A stretch of DNA of 64,000 nucleotides, taken from Pseudobdellovibrionaceae bacterium (lineage in GTDB: Bacteria; Bdellovibrionota; Bdellovibrionia; Bdellovibrionales; UBA1609). The position numbers were made by a program, and so were the translations under genes. Below, one piece after another: positions 17,728 through 27,343 of this stretch (position 1 is its first letter; each line of letters begins with the position of its first letter). The stretch spans positions 43,798 through 107,797 of the forward strand of contig JAUVAX010000005.1 in assembly GCA_030591685.1 (NCBI GenBank). The letters are read 5' to 3'. Under the pieces are notes generated by a model. The model saw nothing but the letters and a program-made list of their open reading frames with translations. It was not told the DNA's origin and ran no database searches.

Positions 17728-19755
17728 CTATTGCGCCGCAAACACAAATGGATACTCAACTATATACTCTTGATCTCCTGGCGGCTCTGGGAACCTTAAA
17801 CCTGCGATTCTCCTCATTACACACGCCCCTAGGCGATTACTATTTGTTGAATTTGATGAAACTTTAATTTTTTTCACCTTCCCGCCCTCAACAACAGTCC
17901 ATTTAATGCTTACTTTACCAAAGACAGAGGAGTTTCTAGTTCTCTCCCTTGTATAGCAATGCTGTATAGACCTTTTATTTTGCTGGATCACCCTTCTGAC
18001 GGCATCCCTGTCTACAGATCCTTCAAAAAACGCCTCTTCTCCACCAAAATTTACATTTACCTTACCCTTTGAGCCGAATCCACCACTACCAGAGCCACGA
18101 TTTCCAGTGCCGCGGCCCTTAGTGCCTATGGCTCCAATTCCGATAGTTGAGGCTCCGCTTCCGGAAGTGGCCTGCTTTAATGACGACCCAACACCCTTTC
18201 CGGCACGATTTGAGGCAAAGCCACTCGCCCCAGAGGAACCCTCAGCAATACCCATAAGCTCACCACTCCCACTTGAGGCCTGATTGAGTTTCTCTCGAAT
18301 CCCTCCACCAGAAAGAGCCCCTAGTAGTCCTGTTTTAGAAACATCCTTTTTAACACTTTTTGCACTTTTCCCTGTTCTTCGAGATGTTTTCTTGCTCCCA
18401 CCAGAGCGAGTAGCCACAGGGGTTCTCTTTGATTTCTTCCTTTTAGGCTTTTTAGGGGCCGCTACAGAGGCCGCCTTTCCAGGATCTTTTTTAGTTATAT
18501 TCTGCTTGTTCTCACTTTTTTTACCCTGAGAGGTTGCCTGTTTTTGCTCCTGCTTAACAGGAACAACTATTGGCACTTTCGGAGGGGAGAATGTAACAAC
18601 AGCTCTCCTAATTCTCTCCTCAACAAGAGTTTCTTCATCAATGTCTGGGCTGACGACAAACATATAAAATGAAAATAAAACCCCCACAAGACCAGCCAAA
18701 ACTAAACTTGTTACTTCAGTTGCCGAGAAATCTAAGAAAGGGGCTGCGATAGGTTTTTGTGTCGGTTTAGTGAAACGAACAATCACCTCAATAGATCCGC
18801 CTGGCAATTTTAAATGTATCAACTCACCTTGATTTAAAGTCATGTCAATAGGATTAGAACCCGCACCGCTTTTGGCTCTGAGCTCAGCAAAAGGACGCTT
18901 ACTGTTGTCTTTTGAAATAATATGACCCGAAGTGTCTACATCAGCATAGACTATTACTGAATCCGAAATCGTCAGCAAGCGAATCGCAGGGGCATCCCCC
19001 ATGATCGGAACTCTAATTTCGCACTCTCGATTGGTGCCAATGCTAACTGTCCCCTTGGTTCTAAAAATATAAGTACCAATAACTCTTTCCTGCCACGCAA
19101 CTATCACCTCAACGAGGTCACCCTCGCCAACACCAACAATTTCTGGCAGCTCCTTATTTATACTATTTGGAGCAAAAGACTTTTTACCAAATTCTGATGA
19201 CAAAAGAATATCTTTAACTTCACTGTCCTCAGAGGGCTCAGTCACTAAGGGGTCATCTTCTGAGTGTTCAGGACCACTCCCTGGCATCTTAGGAGGCTCA
19301 GTACTTTTCTTATTACCTTTAATGAAGGTCTTCAATTTTGACTTAAGAGCGCTGCTAACAACAGTTTTAGCCTCATTCTCAATAGGGATTTTAAGTTCTT
19401 TTTCTACAGTCTCGTTTTCTGCATTCTCATTTATTTTGGGAGGCGCCACAGGTTTAGGCACTCCAATAAAAAATTCAATCTTATAATCACCAATTTCTAT
19501 TGAATCATTTGAGTTAATTTTTTCATCTAATACTTTTTTACCATTTTTAAGTGTCCCTGAGGATGAGCCTAAATCAGATATATAGTGGCCCTCGTCCCTC
19601 TCTTCAATAAGAGCATGTAACGGAGATACCGAATCACCCACCAAACACACTTGAGCCTCATTATTGGCACCAATAACAACCTGGTCTGATTTAAATTGCT
19701 TTACATCAATTAATTTATTTTTTAAATAAATTCGCAATAAGATAGGTGGTTTCAA
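17728..19755 (-). CDS. FHA / transmembrane / AgmX-PglI C-terminal protein (GltG-like)
   Basis: A 675-residue inner-membrane protein. Residues 25-97 form an FHA domain with VSPLHA and SSSGTLKNGK, but the usual phosphothreonine-binding Arg after the first strand is replaced (IGANNEA). A second FHA-like segment (about 225-330) also precedes the membrane helix at 348-369. A periplasmic Lys/Arg-rich tract (about 433-472) and a Gly/Ser-rich linker (475-570) follow, then a TonB-C-like domain (580-675) with two cysteines (C600, C645). This architecture matches PglI/GltG of the Myxococcus gliding machine. The start is TTG, overlapping the upstream stop and preceded by GGGGAG. It probably links cytoplasmic signals and the motor to outer components. 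Confidence 0.87.
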   Translation of the reverse strand: MKPPILLRIYLKNKLIDVKQFKSDQVVIGANNEAQVCLVGDSVSPLHALIEERDEGHYISDLGSSSGTLKNGKKVLDEKINSNDSIEIGDYKIEFFIGVPKPVAPPKINENAENETVEKELKIPIENEAKTVVSSALKSKLKTFIKGNKKSTEPPKMPGSGPEHSEDDPLVTEPSEDSEVKDILLSSEFGKKSFAPNSINKELPEIVGVGEGDLVEVIVAWQERVIGTYIFRTKGTVSIGTNRECEIRVPIMGDAPAIRLLTISDSVIVYADVDTSGHIISKDNSKRPFAELRAKSGAGSNPIDMTLNQGELIHLKLPGGSIEVIVRFTKPTQKPIAAPFLDFSATEVTSLVLAGLVGVLFSFYMFVVSPDIDEETLVEERIRRAVVTFSPPKVPIVVPVKQEQKQATSQGKKSENKQNITKKDPGKAASVAAPKKPKRKKSKRTPVATRSGGSKKTSRRTGKSAKSVKKDVSKTGLLGALSGGGIREKLNQASSGSGELMGIAEGSSGASGFASNRAGKGVGSSLKQATSGSGASTIGIGAIGTKGRGTGNRGSGSGGFGSKGKVNVNFGGEEAFFEGSVDRDAVRRVIQQNKRSIQHCYTRERTRNSSVFGKVSIKWTVVEGGKVKKIKVSSNSTNSNRLGACVMRRIAGLRFPEPPGDQEYIVEYPFVFAAQ

Positions 19756-20033
19756 TCCCCACTCCCCGTTTGATGAATGTCCTCAGCTGTACTTCTCATC
19801 TCAGGTAAAAAGTTTTTTCTTAACCTAATTAATTTTTTAAAATTGTACTCTTTCCTTTCAAGAAGGTAGAAAAGCTCTGGCCTTTGAGAACCACCTTTTA
19901 TTAAATCATCCTGAAAGTTTAATACTTGGGTTTTACTGCGTCTTTTTTTCCGTTTAGATTTTGCAATAACATCGCCGGCAGAAGATAAACAAAAAATGAT
20001 TAAAATTAATTTTAAAAAATTATTTTTTCTCAT
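19752..20033 (-). CDS. Small exported protein of the gliding cluster
   Basis: A 93-residue protein with a signal peptide (about 1-24, cleaved after VIA), then a polybasic tract (KSKRKKRRSK) and a compact C-terminus containing RPELFYLLERKEYNF and LIRLRKNFLPEM. It overlaps the TPR gene upstream and the FHA gene downstream, so it is translationally coupled. Its position between a large TPR protein and the GltG-like protein is similar to the small gltF gene in Myxococcus, but sequence relatedness is not established. Confidence 0.78.
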   Translation of the reverse strand: MRKNNFLKLILIIFCLSSAGDVIAKSKRKKRRSKTQVLNFQDDLIKGGSQRPELFYLLERKEYNFKKLIRLRKNFLPEMRSTAEDIHQTGSGD

Positions 20034-23000
20034 AGGCTTCCTTCTGCAGCTGATGGATCAATTTTACTTTTTTTCTATCACCTGTTAAGTACTTAATCTT
20101 TGTCAGCAACATAGTGGCGTCACTCTTTTTATCAAGGTAACGAACTAATAATACAGCATAATTTAATAATATTGTAGCGTTCCTGGACTCAGCTAAGAAT
20201 ATTTCGTCTAAAATACTTTCCGCTTTTGAGTAGTCATTATTTCCGATGAGGGCTAGGGCATAGTTGTTTCCTATTGCCTGTGCTGTCTCATCACCATTCT
20301 TGATTCCATCTTGTACAAAATCATATCCGTCTTCAAGAGAGCTGAGAGCTCGACCAAGGTCTCCATACTTCAGCGCAATGGCTCCTAAGTTTACAGCCGC
20401 TATTTCATAATTAACATTAGCCCTAAGGCTTGATCTAAACGCATTAACAGCGTCTTTGATTTCTCCCTCTGAAACATAGAGGACTCCAAGATTATTTAAA
20501 GCAAATGCTGTGTCTTTTTTGGCCGTCTTTTTTATAATTCTATTTAAAAGCAGTTTAGACAAACCCCGCTCATTTTTATCATAATACAAGAGCGCCAAAC
20601 TATTAAGAGCGACCACATCATCTGGGTCAGATGATAATATTTGAGCTGAAAGCTCAAATATCTTACTTGCATCTTTGACGCCTCTTAATTCTAAAAGGTT
20701 CTCCACTACACTTTGATCTTTATACTTTGATAAATCCTCTTGCCCCTTTAACCTATCAAGAAGCTTTGTGGGCATGACTTCAAATTCAATAAGGGGCAGT
20801 GTTGTCTTTTCAAGACGACTTAGCTCTGGTTGAGCAACTCGACTAATCCAGTGAGAATACACCTCAAAAGTAAGTGCTTTCTCAACCGCCGCAGTATAAC
20901 TTTCAATAGCGCTCTTTTTAAACGGCTCAGCCGCAAGAGCTATACCCTTTTTATATTCAATTTTCTCCTCTTTTGTGAGTCCCTTTGGCAACGGAGCTGA
21001 AAACAGTGCTGCAGACATATGTTGATTAGCCTGACCAATGGCCACTAGTGATGAGACAATTTGATAACCGTCATCATACTTCATGACTTCTTTTAACTGC
21101 TTTTTCAATTTTTCAATCAATGCAATTTTAGTTTTTAAAACACGACCCTGACTTGAAGGGGACTTAGGAATTTTAATTTTTGAAAGCTGCGTATACAAAT
21201 CATATGTTAATTTAAATTTTGCTTCAGCAGCATAAGCCACTCCAATCTTTTTACCACTTTTAGCTAAATTTTTCTGGATTCGAATTGTTTTTGTGTACCA
21301 CTCCTTAGATTTAGTTTTATAGTTCCTCTTCTCATAGAGATGCGCCAATTTATAGGCTGTCTCCATAACACCCTCGGCGCTTGATGGGTTTGATTCAAAA
21401 TATCTTAAGTAGTACGAAGTCGCTTTTTTTACATTACGTCTTTTGCTCCATATTGTAGCAATAAGGTATAAGGCTTCTGCCCGCTGAGATGATTTTTCGA
21501 GGGCATAATAGTTTTCAAAATTCCTGATGGCAGATTTGTAACGTCGCATCCCCATCCGAACAATCCCTGCATTGTAGTAAAATCCAGCTCTTTTTTTTGC
21601 GTTCTTAACATCCGCTGCAGAACGCTCATATAAATCGGCCGCATTTGAGAACTGTCCTATTCTGTCATAAAGCTCGGCTAAAAAAACTATGGACTTTCTC
21701 TTTAGGTCTATGTCCTTTTTTCTCGCGACACTTATAACCATTTTGTAGTTTTCAATGGCTGGAAGCACCTTCCCCGCGCGACTATAGTTTATTGCCGCAT
21801 TATAATAAGCACTTGTTTTAAGGTCCGAAGATTTATGTTTCTTTGCAAACACAGCATATCCTTCAGCACTTTTAACATAATTTTTACCCCGCTCGAGTTC
21901 CCGAGCTTGCTTAAATCCTGTTTTCTCAAGTATTGCTCGCACCTGATTACCAAACTTAGTTTTCGATAGTGTCGGAATCTTTAACATACCCATGGCTGCC
22001 GTATGCAGACCCACAAAATCTTTTTTAGTGTTATAGGTGTCTAAAATTATGTGACCCGAGTTTTCAGCATATTTGCTATTAGGGTGTTTTTTAACAATTT
22101 CATCATAAAGCTCTAGAGCCTTATCAACATGATTATAGGCATGATACAGATTCGCCAGCTTGTACTTAACAGCAACAATATTTTTACTCTTTGGCATAGC
22201 TTTAAAGTATTTGAAAACTACTCGCTCAAAAAGTTTTGTATTTCTATCTAAAGCGATGGGGACACTGCTCGTCCCAACAATTTTTTTTATTTTTTCCTCA
22301 GAAGGCAGATCCTTCTCCATTGATAATATTGCATTCAGTGTAGATTTTTCGTAGTACTTACTTTTGGGGTCATTTTCTGCAACCCATAAGTAATGTTCAG
22401 CAGCCGATTTATACCGACCCATATCATAAAGCAATTCTCCATAATAAAAATGCATATCTCCGCTGTGTTTTGTGCTTTTAAATGATTTAAAATAGGCCTT
22501 GTACCCATCACTTGCAAACTTTTGAGAGTCCTTACCTCTTGAGTTCTGTGCTGTTTGATGGTTTTGCAAAGTATATGTTCTTAGTGTTGTTTCAACAAGT
22601 GATAGTGACTTTTCTACAAGCTCAGGGTTTTTATTTTTATTTTGCCTGGTCCACCGGCTATCCGGGCCAAATCTTCTGACCCAGTCAAACAACTCTCTTC
22701 TAAAAACCGGGAGTGCATCCTTTGTCGAGTACATAGTAACAATCTGATATTGATAGTCATAGGACTTTGCGCTTGATGGATTTTTTGAAATTAACTCTGT
22801 AAACACATATCTTGCTGCCGTCTTCTTTCCCATATCAACATAAAGATAAGCTAAACGCTCAAGAAGCTGGTCCACTTCTTTTGAAGACCAATGCTTTGAG
22901 AAGTACCTTCTAGCATTCTTATGATTACCCGCTTCAGAAAAGAACAATACCATGTTTGAACGGGACTCATCAATAAGTCGTATCCCTCTTCTATTGAGTC

Positions 23001-23868
23001 GTTTATTTTTACGACCCACACGAACGACCTTCTCTAAATATTTGAGTCCTTTTTTTGCCTGACCTAATTTAAAATAACACCAGCCGGCCTTATAGAGTGA
23101 AAAGGAATAAAGCTTTGATTTTTTTCGTTTTGAAACCGCCAAGTAGTTCCCTAGGGCTTTGCCCCAGTTTTCGTTTTCAAAATAATACTCAGCGATTGCA
23201 AAGTACGACTCCCCAACAAAACGACTTCTTGAGTGATTTTTGAGTAGCTGCCTATAGTAAGTTAAACCTTTTTTTATATTCCCAAGCTCAAATTCATTGT
23301 ATCCTAAAAAAAACAAAGCTTGATCTATCTTACTATCTTTTGGGAAGTCCTTTAAGAACCAATGATAAAGTTCAATTGATTTTTTATTATACACATATGA
23401 TGGCTTTAAATTAAGTTTTGGAATTCGCTTAAGTTTACCTTTTTGATATAATGATAACCTTCTGTCATAGTCGAACTGAAGTCTTAACTCTATAGCACGG
23501 GCCTTATCAACATACGCTTCTGCTAGGCGAAGCCATATTTCACCTCTCGTTTTACTTTTTCTATATTTTTTAGTGAGCTTGTATAGCTGCTTTATCTCCT
23601 CATCAGTGATTCTCTCAAGCCTATTAGCGCCACTATCTGATACCGTACTTGTTGGAAATGATAGTGGTGGCTTGATCTTGCGCACTTTTATTTTCCCAAG
23701 TCCGCCAGTCGCTCCTTTAAATTTTGGTAACGCTGTTTTATATTTATTAATTTTAATTTTCTTGGATTTAACTTTTATATTTTTTAGTATATCTCCAATA
23801 GTGCGCTCCTTTGCGCCCGCAGGAGACCCCAAAAGAAGTATAAATACAAGACAAGAAAATCTAGACAT
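20020..23868 (-). CDS. Large exported TPR protein of the gliding cluster
   Basis: A roughly 1280-residue periplasmic protein. A signal peptide (about 1-20, ending AGAKE) precedes a Lys-rich stretch (about 30-75), then many tetratricopeptide-like repeats to the C-terminus, for example SKIDQALFFLGYNEFELGN, RAEALYLIATIWSKRRN and TAFALNNLGVLYVSEGE. TPR arrays scaffold protein complexes, and large periplasmic TPR proteins (GltI/AgmK, GltE) are parts of the Myxococcus gliding apparatus. The ATG at 23868 is preferred over the TTG one codon upstream, because GAGGG is well placed. No enzymatic motif was found. Confidence 0.88.
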   Translation of the reverse strand: MSRFSCLVFILLLGSPAGAKERTIGDILKNIKVKSKKIKINKYKTALPKFKGATGGLGKIKVRKIKPPLSFPTSTVSDSGANRLERITDEEIKQLYKLTKKYRKSKTRGEIWLRLAEAYVDKARAIELRLQFDYDRRLSLYQKGKLKRIPKLNLKPSYVYNKKSIELYHWFLKDFPKDSKIDQALFFLGYNEFELGNIKKGLTYYRQLLKNHSRSRFVGESYFAIAEYYFENENWGKALGNYLAVSKRKKSKLYSFSLYKAGWCYFKLGQAKKGLKYLEKVVRVGRKNKRLNRRGIRLIDESRSNMVLFFSEAGNHKNARRYFSKHWSSKEVDQLLERLAYLYVDMGKKTAARYVFTELISKNPSSAKSYDYQYQIVTMYSTKDALPVFRRELFDWVRRFGPDSRWTRQNKNKNPELVEKSLSLVETTLRTYTLQNHQTAQNSRGKDSQKFASDGYKAYFKSFKSTKHSGDMHFYYGELLYDMGRYKSAAEHYLWVAENDPKSKYYEKSTLNAILSMEKDLPSEEKIKKIVGTSSVPIALDRNTKLFERVVFKYFKAMPKSKNIVAVKYKLANLYHAYNHVDKALELYDEIVKKHPNSKYAENSGHIILDTYNTKKDFVGLHTAAMGMLKIPTLSKTKFGNQVRAILEKTGFKQARELERGKNYVKSAEGYAVFAKKHKSSDLKTSAYYNAAINYSRAGKVLPAIENYKMVISVARKKDIDLKRKSIVFLAELYDRIGQFSNAADLYERSAADVKNAKKRAGFYYNAGIVRMGMRRYKSAIRNFENYYALEKSSQRAEALYLIATIWSKRRNVKKATSYYLRYFESNPSSAEGVMETAYKLAHLYEKRNYKTKSKEWYTKTIRIQKNLAKSGKKIGVAYAAEAKFKLTYDLYTQLSKIKIPKSPSSQGRVLKTKIALIEKLKKQLKEVMKYDDGYQIVSSLVAIGQANQHMSAALFSAPLPKGLTKEEKIEYKKGIALAAEPFKKSAIESYTAAVEKALTFEVYSHWISRVAQPELSRLEKTTLPLIEFEVMPTKLLDRLKGQEDLSKYKDQSVVENLLELRGVKDASKIFELSAQILSSDPDDVVALNSLALLYYDKNERGLSKLLLNRIIKKTAKKDTAFALNNLGVLYVSEGEIKDAVNAFRSSLRANVNYEIAAVNLGAIALKYGDLGRALSSLEDGYDFVQDGIKNGDETAQAIGNNYALALIGNNDYSKAESILDEIFLAESRNATILLNYAVLLVRYLDKKSDATMLLTKIKYLTGDRKKVKLIHQLQKEAYEKK

Positions 23869-23878
23869 CAAACACCCT

Positions 23879-25552
23879 CTACTGACAAGACTGAACCCCT
23901 ACATAATGATAGTTCCCCAGCTCATCAAGCCAGTACTCGCCATTAAAGGGCCAGTATTCATAACCATTTTGAACATAATAGTCTCGCTCACTTTTTTCAT
24001 TCACTTGTAGGTCGCCCAATCCCTTACCTGCGACCTCTTTTTTAACGGCTTGCTTTTTACCCTTCAGCATTTCAAATCGAATAAAATCTTGCTGCTCGAA
24101 GAGGCTGAATAATTCACTTTTAATATTTATTAAATGATTCAACACAAGTCGGCCAGCCTTTGCCTTGGCCTTTTCAAGACGAGTTTGAATGATTCTTTTT
24201 GAATACTTTCCAATAGATGATTTACGCCAAAAAGAAGGTCTTTTTTTAATGTTTCTGATTTCTTTTTGTAATTTAACAATGTATTGATGATTTCTTCTAA
24301 CGTCACCCTCGCCAAATACCTTCCTTGCAACAACGTAGGGGAGCTTCCACCTAAAGTCTGACTCTTTTTTTATGCCTAAGTCTATAGCTGATACCTGTGC
24401 CATATATTTATATAAGTGAGCGCTGTCTTTATAAGTATCTAATACGTTAAGTGTTTTTTTGTGAACAGGCTTATAAATTTTTTCAAATAAGTTTAATACC
24501 TTCTGCATTTCATCATATTTACATATGTATAAATATATTATACCCCTTAACAGTAATGACTCTGGCTGATAGACATCCTCATAGTAAGTCGAGTGTATTG
24601 TATGAAAATTACTTAATGCCGACCTAAACCGACCCGTTCTCAACATCGCCCAGCTAGATTCAAATAAAGTGTCATGCCAAAATTTTGTATCCCTAGGAAC
24701 TTCCCTGTAGGCCTCAATGGATCGATTCCATTTTTTCATCTGATAAAGTGTTCGCGCCTTACCCATAAGGGCCGCTACTCGAGGAGCATCAGTAAACCCC
24801 TGTTCAGCTCGTACATTATAAAGCAAATTAAATGTTTTCAAGGCTAACTTGTTTTTCTTCAACTGTGCGTAAGCTAGCCCTTGCATATATTTAGCATTAG
24901 GATAGTGACGGCTTCCGGGCGCTACTTTTTTAAACGACGAAATACTTTCTAAAACATTATCATTATTATACTGATACTCACCAATTCTAAAATAGAGCAT
25001 ACTCCTGTGAGCCTTTGGAAACTGGTTTACTTTTACCTTTGAAATGGCATAGTTAAGAAGTGTGTCGTCGCCTAAGTAATCAGCCGCTAGGGATAATTTT
25101 TCTAAACTCTGCCTCAAATATTTGCTGTTCCCCTGCTTCACAATATTAATAAATTGAAAAGCCGAGACTTGGTTGAATTTCATTTGGTAGAGCATTAACC
25201 CCAGAATATACTTAATTTGCGTTCTCTTATCTTTATAATAGGGGTCCAAACTTAACTGAAATAATTGAATCGAAGCTTTCTCGTACTTACCCTGCTTTGC
25301 TAGCTTTAAGGCCCCTATAAGCTTTGGTCTTTTTTGCGCCCGTCTACCTCTACTTCTCTTGCTCCGAGCCCTTCGTTGCTTAAGCTTTCTTTTTCTAGCG
25401 TTTCTTTTAGCGCGCCGCTTAGCCCTACTAGATTTTGCGGCAACCATACTAGACTCTGATGCTACTTCGTTAATGGACACATCGTTAAGAGCCGTAGCCC
25501 CTGGTGATATCAAAAAACTAAAAAGTACGATTGTAGTAATTATTAACTTCAT
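23879..25552 (-). CDS. Exported TPR protein with polybasic N-terminus
   Basis: A 557-residue protein with signal peptide (about 1-22). A very basic tract at about residues 41-77 contains some two dozen Lys/Arg (for example RAKRRAKRNARKRKLKQRR). TPR-like repeats follow (SMLYFRIGEYQYNNDN, AKYMQGLAYAQLKKN). The C-terminal part has an unassigned segment with a Tyr/Trp-rich end (YYVQNGYEYWPFNGEYW). It overlaps the upstream beta-barrel gene by four bases and precedes the large TPR gene by ten. GltC- or GltE-like by context. The polycation could bind anionic envelope polymers, which is inference. Confidence 0.85.
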   Translation of the reverse strand: MKLIITTIVLFSFLISPGATALNDVSINEVASESSMVAAKSSRAKRRAKRNARKRKLKQRRARSKRSRGRRAQKRPKLIGALKLAKQGKYEKASIQLFQLSLDPYYKDKRTQIKYILGLMLYQMKFNQVSAFQFINIVKQGNSKYLRQSLEKLSLAADYLGDDTLLNYAISKVKVNQFPKAHRSMLYFRIGEYQYNNDNVLESISSFKKVAPGSRHYPNAKYMQGLAYAQLKKNKLALKTFNLLYNVRAEQGFTDAPRVAALMGKARTLYQMKKWNRSIEAYREVPRDTKFWHDTLFESSWAMLRTGRFRSALSNFHTIHSTYYEDVYQPESLLLRGIIYLYICKYDEMQKVLNLFEKIYKPVHKKTLNVLDTYKDSAHLYKYMAQVSAIDLGIKKESDFRWKLPYVVARKVFGEGDVRRNHQYIVKLQKEIRNIKKRPSFWRKSSIGKYSKRIIQTRLEKAKAKAGRLVLNHLINIKSELFSLFEQQDFIRFEMLKGKKQAVKKEVAGKGLGDLQVNEKSERDYYVQNGYEYWPFNGEYWLDELGNYHYVGVQSCQ

Positions 25553-26364
25553 CGGTAAGTTGCCTCCGGAAAGTAAAAGCTAGCACCTATGGATAAAAAT
25601 ATATCATTTTGTGAAGCGGTGATGGTGCCCGCCTGATTTGCCTTAGCTGTATAGTTGTGCATCGACAAATCTACCTTTAGAGCCATTGATTTATTAAATG
25701 CATAGGTCTGCCCTGCACCAAAGGTGAGCGTAAATGCATCTTCAAAATCAGTGTTTGTTATCCCTGCGCCAATAATAAAATATGTGTCATAGTGAAATAT
25801 TGTTTTATTTAAAAGTGCTGTTTTACCATAAAAGGGAGTCCACTTAAAACTCCCACCGTAATAAGTATTTGAGAAGGCTCCAAATGTATTTATGGTTTGA
25901 TCCTCCAACCCCTTTGAAATGGACTTCTTTGTTGGCGACAAGGCAAAGTAATCAACCTCAACAGCGTAGTGAGTGTTAAAAAAGTAACTCCCCTTAAAGG
26001 CCAGCCCCACATTGTTAAAAAAGGGGTTATTCATGCCTACAGCCAGAAGGCTACTTAACTCGTATCTACCGGAGGTCGGCAAAAATCTTCTTTGCACTAC
26101 GGCAATGTCAGAAAAAGGCTCAAGATCAGAAAGAACAGCTAGCTTCCCTTTCCTTCTAGACTTCCTTCTTATGATTTTTTTTCTTTTTTTAATTTTCTGT
26201 TTTCGCTGCTCGCCTTCTTTATCTATTCTATCGTAAAGAGCTTCAACATCATCTTTTGAATCAAAACCAGACTGTGAAAAACCCTGTATTGGAAATATAA
26301 ACATCATACATATACTTGTAAGGATTAGGTTTAAACACCAAATGTTATTTTTGTGATAAATCAT
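25549..26364 (-). CDS. Outer-membrane beta-barrel protein of the gliding cluster
   Basis: A 271-residue protein with an N-terminal export signal (about 1-31, ending GFSQS). Next comes a charged helix with a polybasic core (QKIKKRKKIIRRKSRRKGK), then alternating amphipathic strands to the C-terminus, ending in FLSIGASFYFPEATYR. The pattern resembles the small outer-membrane barrel family found in myxobacteria and Bdellovibrio-like bacteria. GltA/GltB barrels play this role in Myxococcus gliding. AAAGGG precedes the start. It is coupled to the TPR gene by an ATGA overlap. Confidence 0.82.
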   Translation of the reverse strand: MIYHKNNIWCLNLILTSICMMFIFPIQGFSQSGFDSKDDVEALYDRIDKEGEQRKQKIKKRKKIIRRKSRRKGKLAVLSDLEPFSDIAVVQRRFLPTSGRYELSSLLAVGMNNPFFNNVGLAFKGSYFFNTHYAVEVDYFALSPTKKSISKGLEDQTINTFGAFSNTYYGGSFKWTPFYGKTALLNKTIFHYDTYFIIGAGITNTDFEDAFTLTFGAGQTYAFNKSMALKVDLSMHNYTAKANQAGTITASQNDIFLSIGASFYFPEATYR

Positions 26365-26453
26365 AGCTGCCCTTTGATTTCTAAAGTATCTAAATATTAC
26401 AGAGATACATTAGAAAACTGTAGGGTTATTCATCTAACTAGACCAATAGCAAC

Positions 26454-27173
26454 TTAGAATATGGCCACAAGGCCAGCCGTTAAATATTGACTAAAATAAG
26501 ACCGTTTAGCAAAAGCCGACTCTGCCGGCGTGGGGTCTATACTTCGTAAATTCTGACTTGTGGGGTCTGGCCCCTGATACATTGAAAACATAAGGTCCAG
26601 TTTAAGCGCCCATTTTGGTGAAAAAAATAATTTTTGACCAAAACCAAGGTTTACAACAACCTCACTGAGTCCACCAAATTGAATTATACCCAATCCCCCT
26701 AAGGCATAAACAGATGTTGAGTAAACAGTTTTTTTAGAGAAGCTCAACTTTCCGTAATAGAGTGAATATTCGTAGTTGGCCGACAGCAGCATTGAGGGGT
26801 GAGGCGCTTTAGAGGCATCAAATTCTTTTCCCCCATCTCCATTAGCTAATTTTTTAGCATTATCAGTGAGCCCTCCTGACATACTTAATAGTGAAAAATT
26901 AATCCCCTGAGCCTCGTCGAGGTGATAAGTGCCGCTGATTCCGAGCAGAAGCGGGTTATATAGTGGCTCATTAAGGGCCAACCCTAAGTTAAAGCTAAGT
27001 TCAATTTTTTTAGTTAACACAATATTTCTATCTTTAACTGCAATTAATTTTGAAAACACAGGAACAACCGTTTCTGTTTCCAGATCTTCATCTAAAAACT
27101 CGATGACCTCCTTAGAGTATGTGAACTGAGAAAACACAATGCAGCTGAAAATTAAAAAAGCTCTTAAAAACAT
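26454..27173 (-). CDS. Outer-membrane beta-barrel protein, first gene of the gliding cluster
   Basis: A 239-residue exported protein with a signal peptide (about 1-20) and barrel-like alternating strands (KKIELSFNLGLALNEPLYN, WALKLDLMFSMYQG), ending in TAGLVAIF, an aromatic terminus typical of outer-membrane barrels. It shares strand layout with the next gene, so the two may be old paralogues. The ATG at 27173 is chosen over the GTG at 27182, because AAGGGG lies eight bases before it. The next gene starts about 90 bases on. The polybasic tract of its neighbours is missing. Confidence 0.8.
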   Translation of the reverse strand: MFLRAFLIFSCIVFSQFTYSKEVIEFLDEDLETETVVPVFSKLIAVKDRNIVLTKKIELSFNLGLALNEPLYNPLLLGISGTYHLDEAQGINFSLLSMSGGLTDNAKKLANGDGGKEFDASKAPHPSMLLSANYEYSLYYGKLSFSKKTVYSTSVYALGGLGIIQFGGLSEVVVNLGFGQKLFFSPKWALKLDLMFSMYQGPDPTSQNLRSIDPTPAESAFAKRSYFSQYLTAGLVAIF

Positions 27174-27343
27174 ATATTTCACCCCTTATTATTCTACATC
27201 ATCATTTAAACAAGTCTAAAAAACTTTGGCTATAGCAAAACCTCAAGCTAGCCTTTAGTAGTTTAATTTTTTTCGTGCTTTTGTAAGTACCGGCTGCTTT
27301 TTAAGTGATTTTTTATGAAGACTGTTCGAGATTCAAGGCTGAA

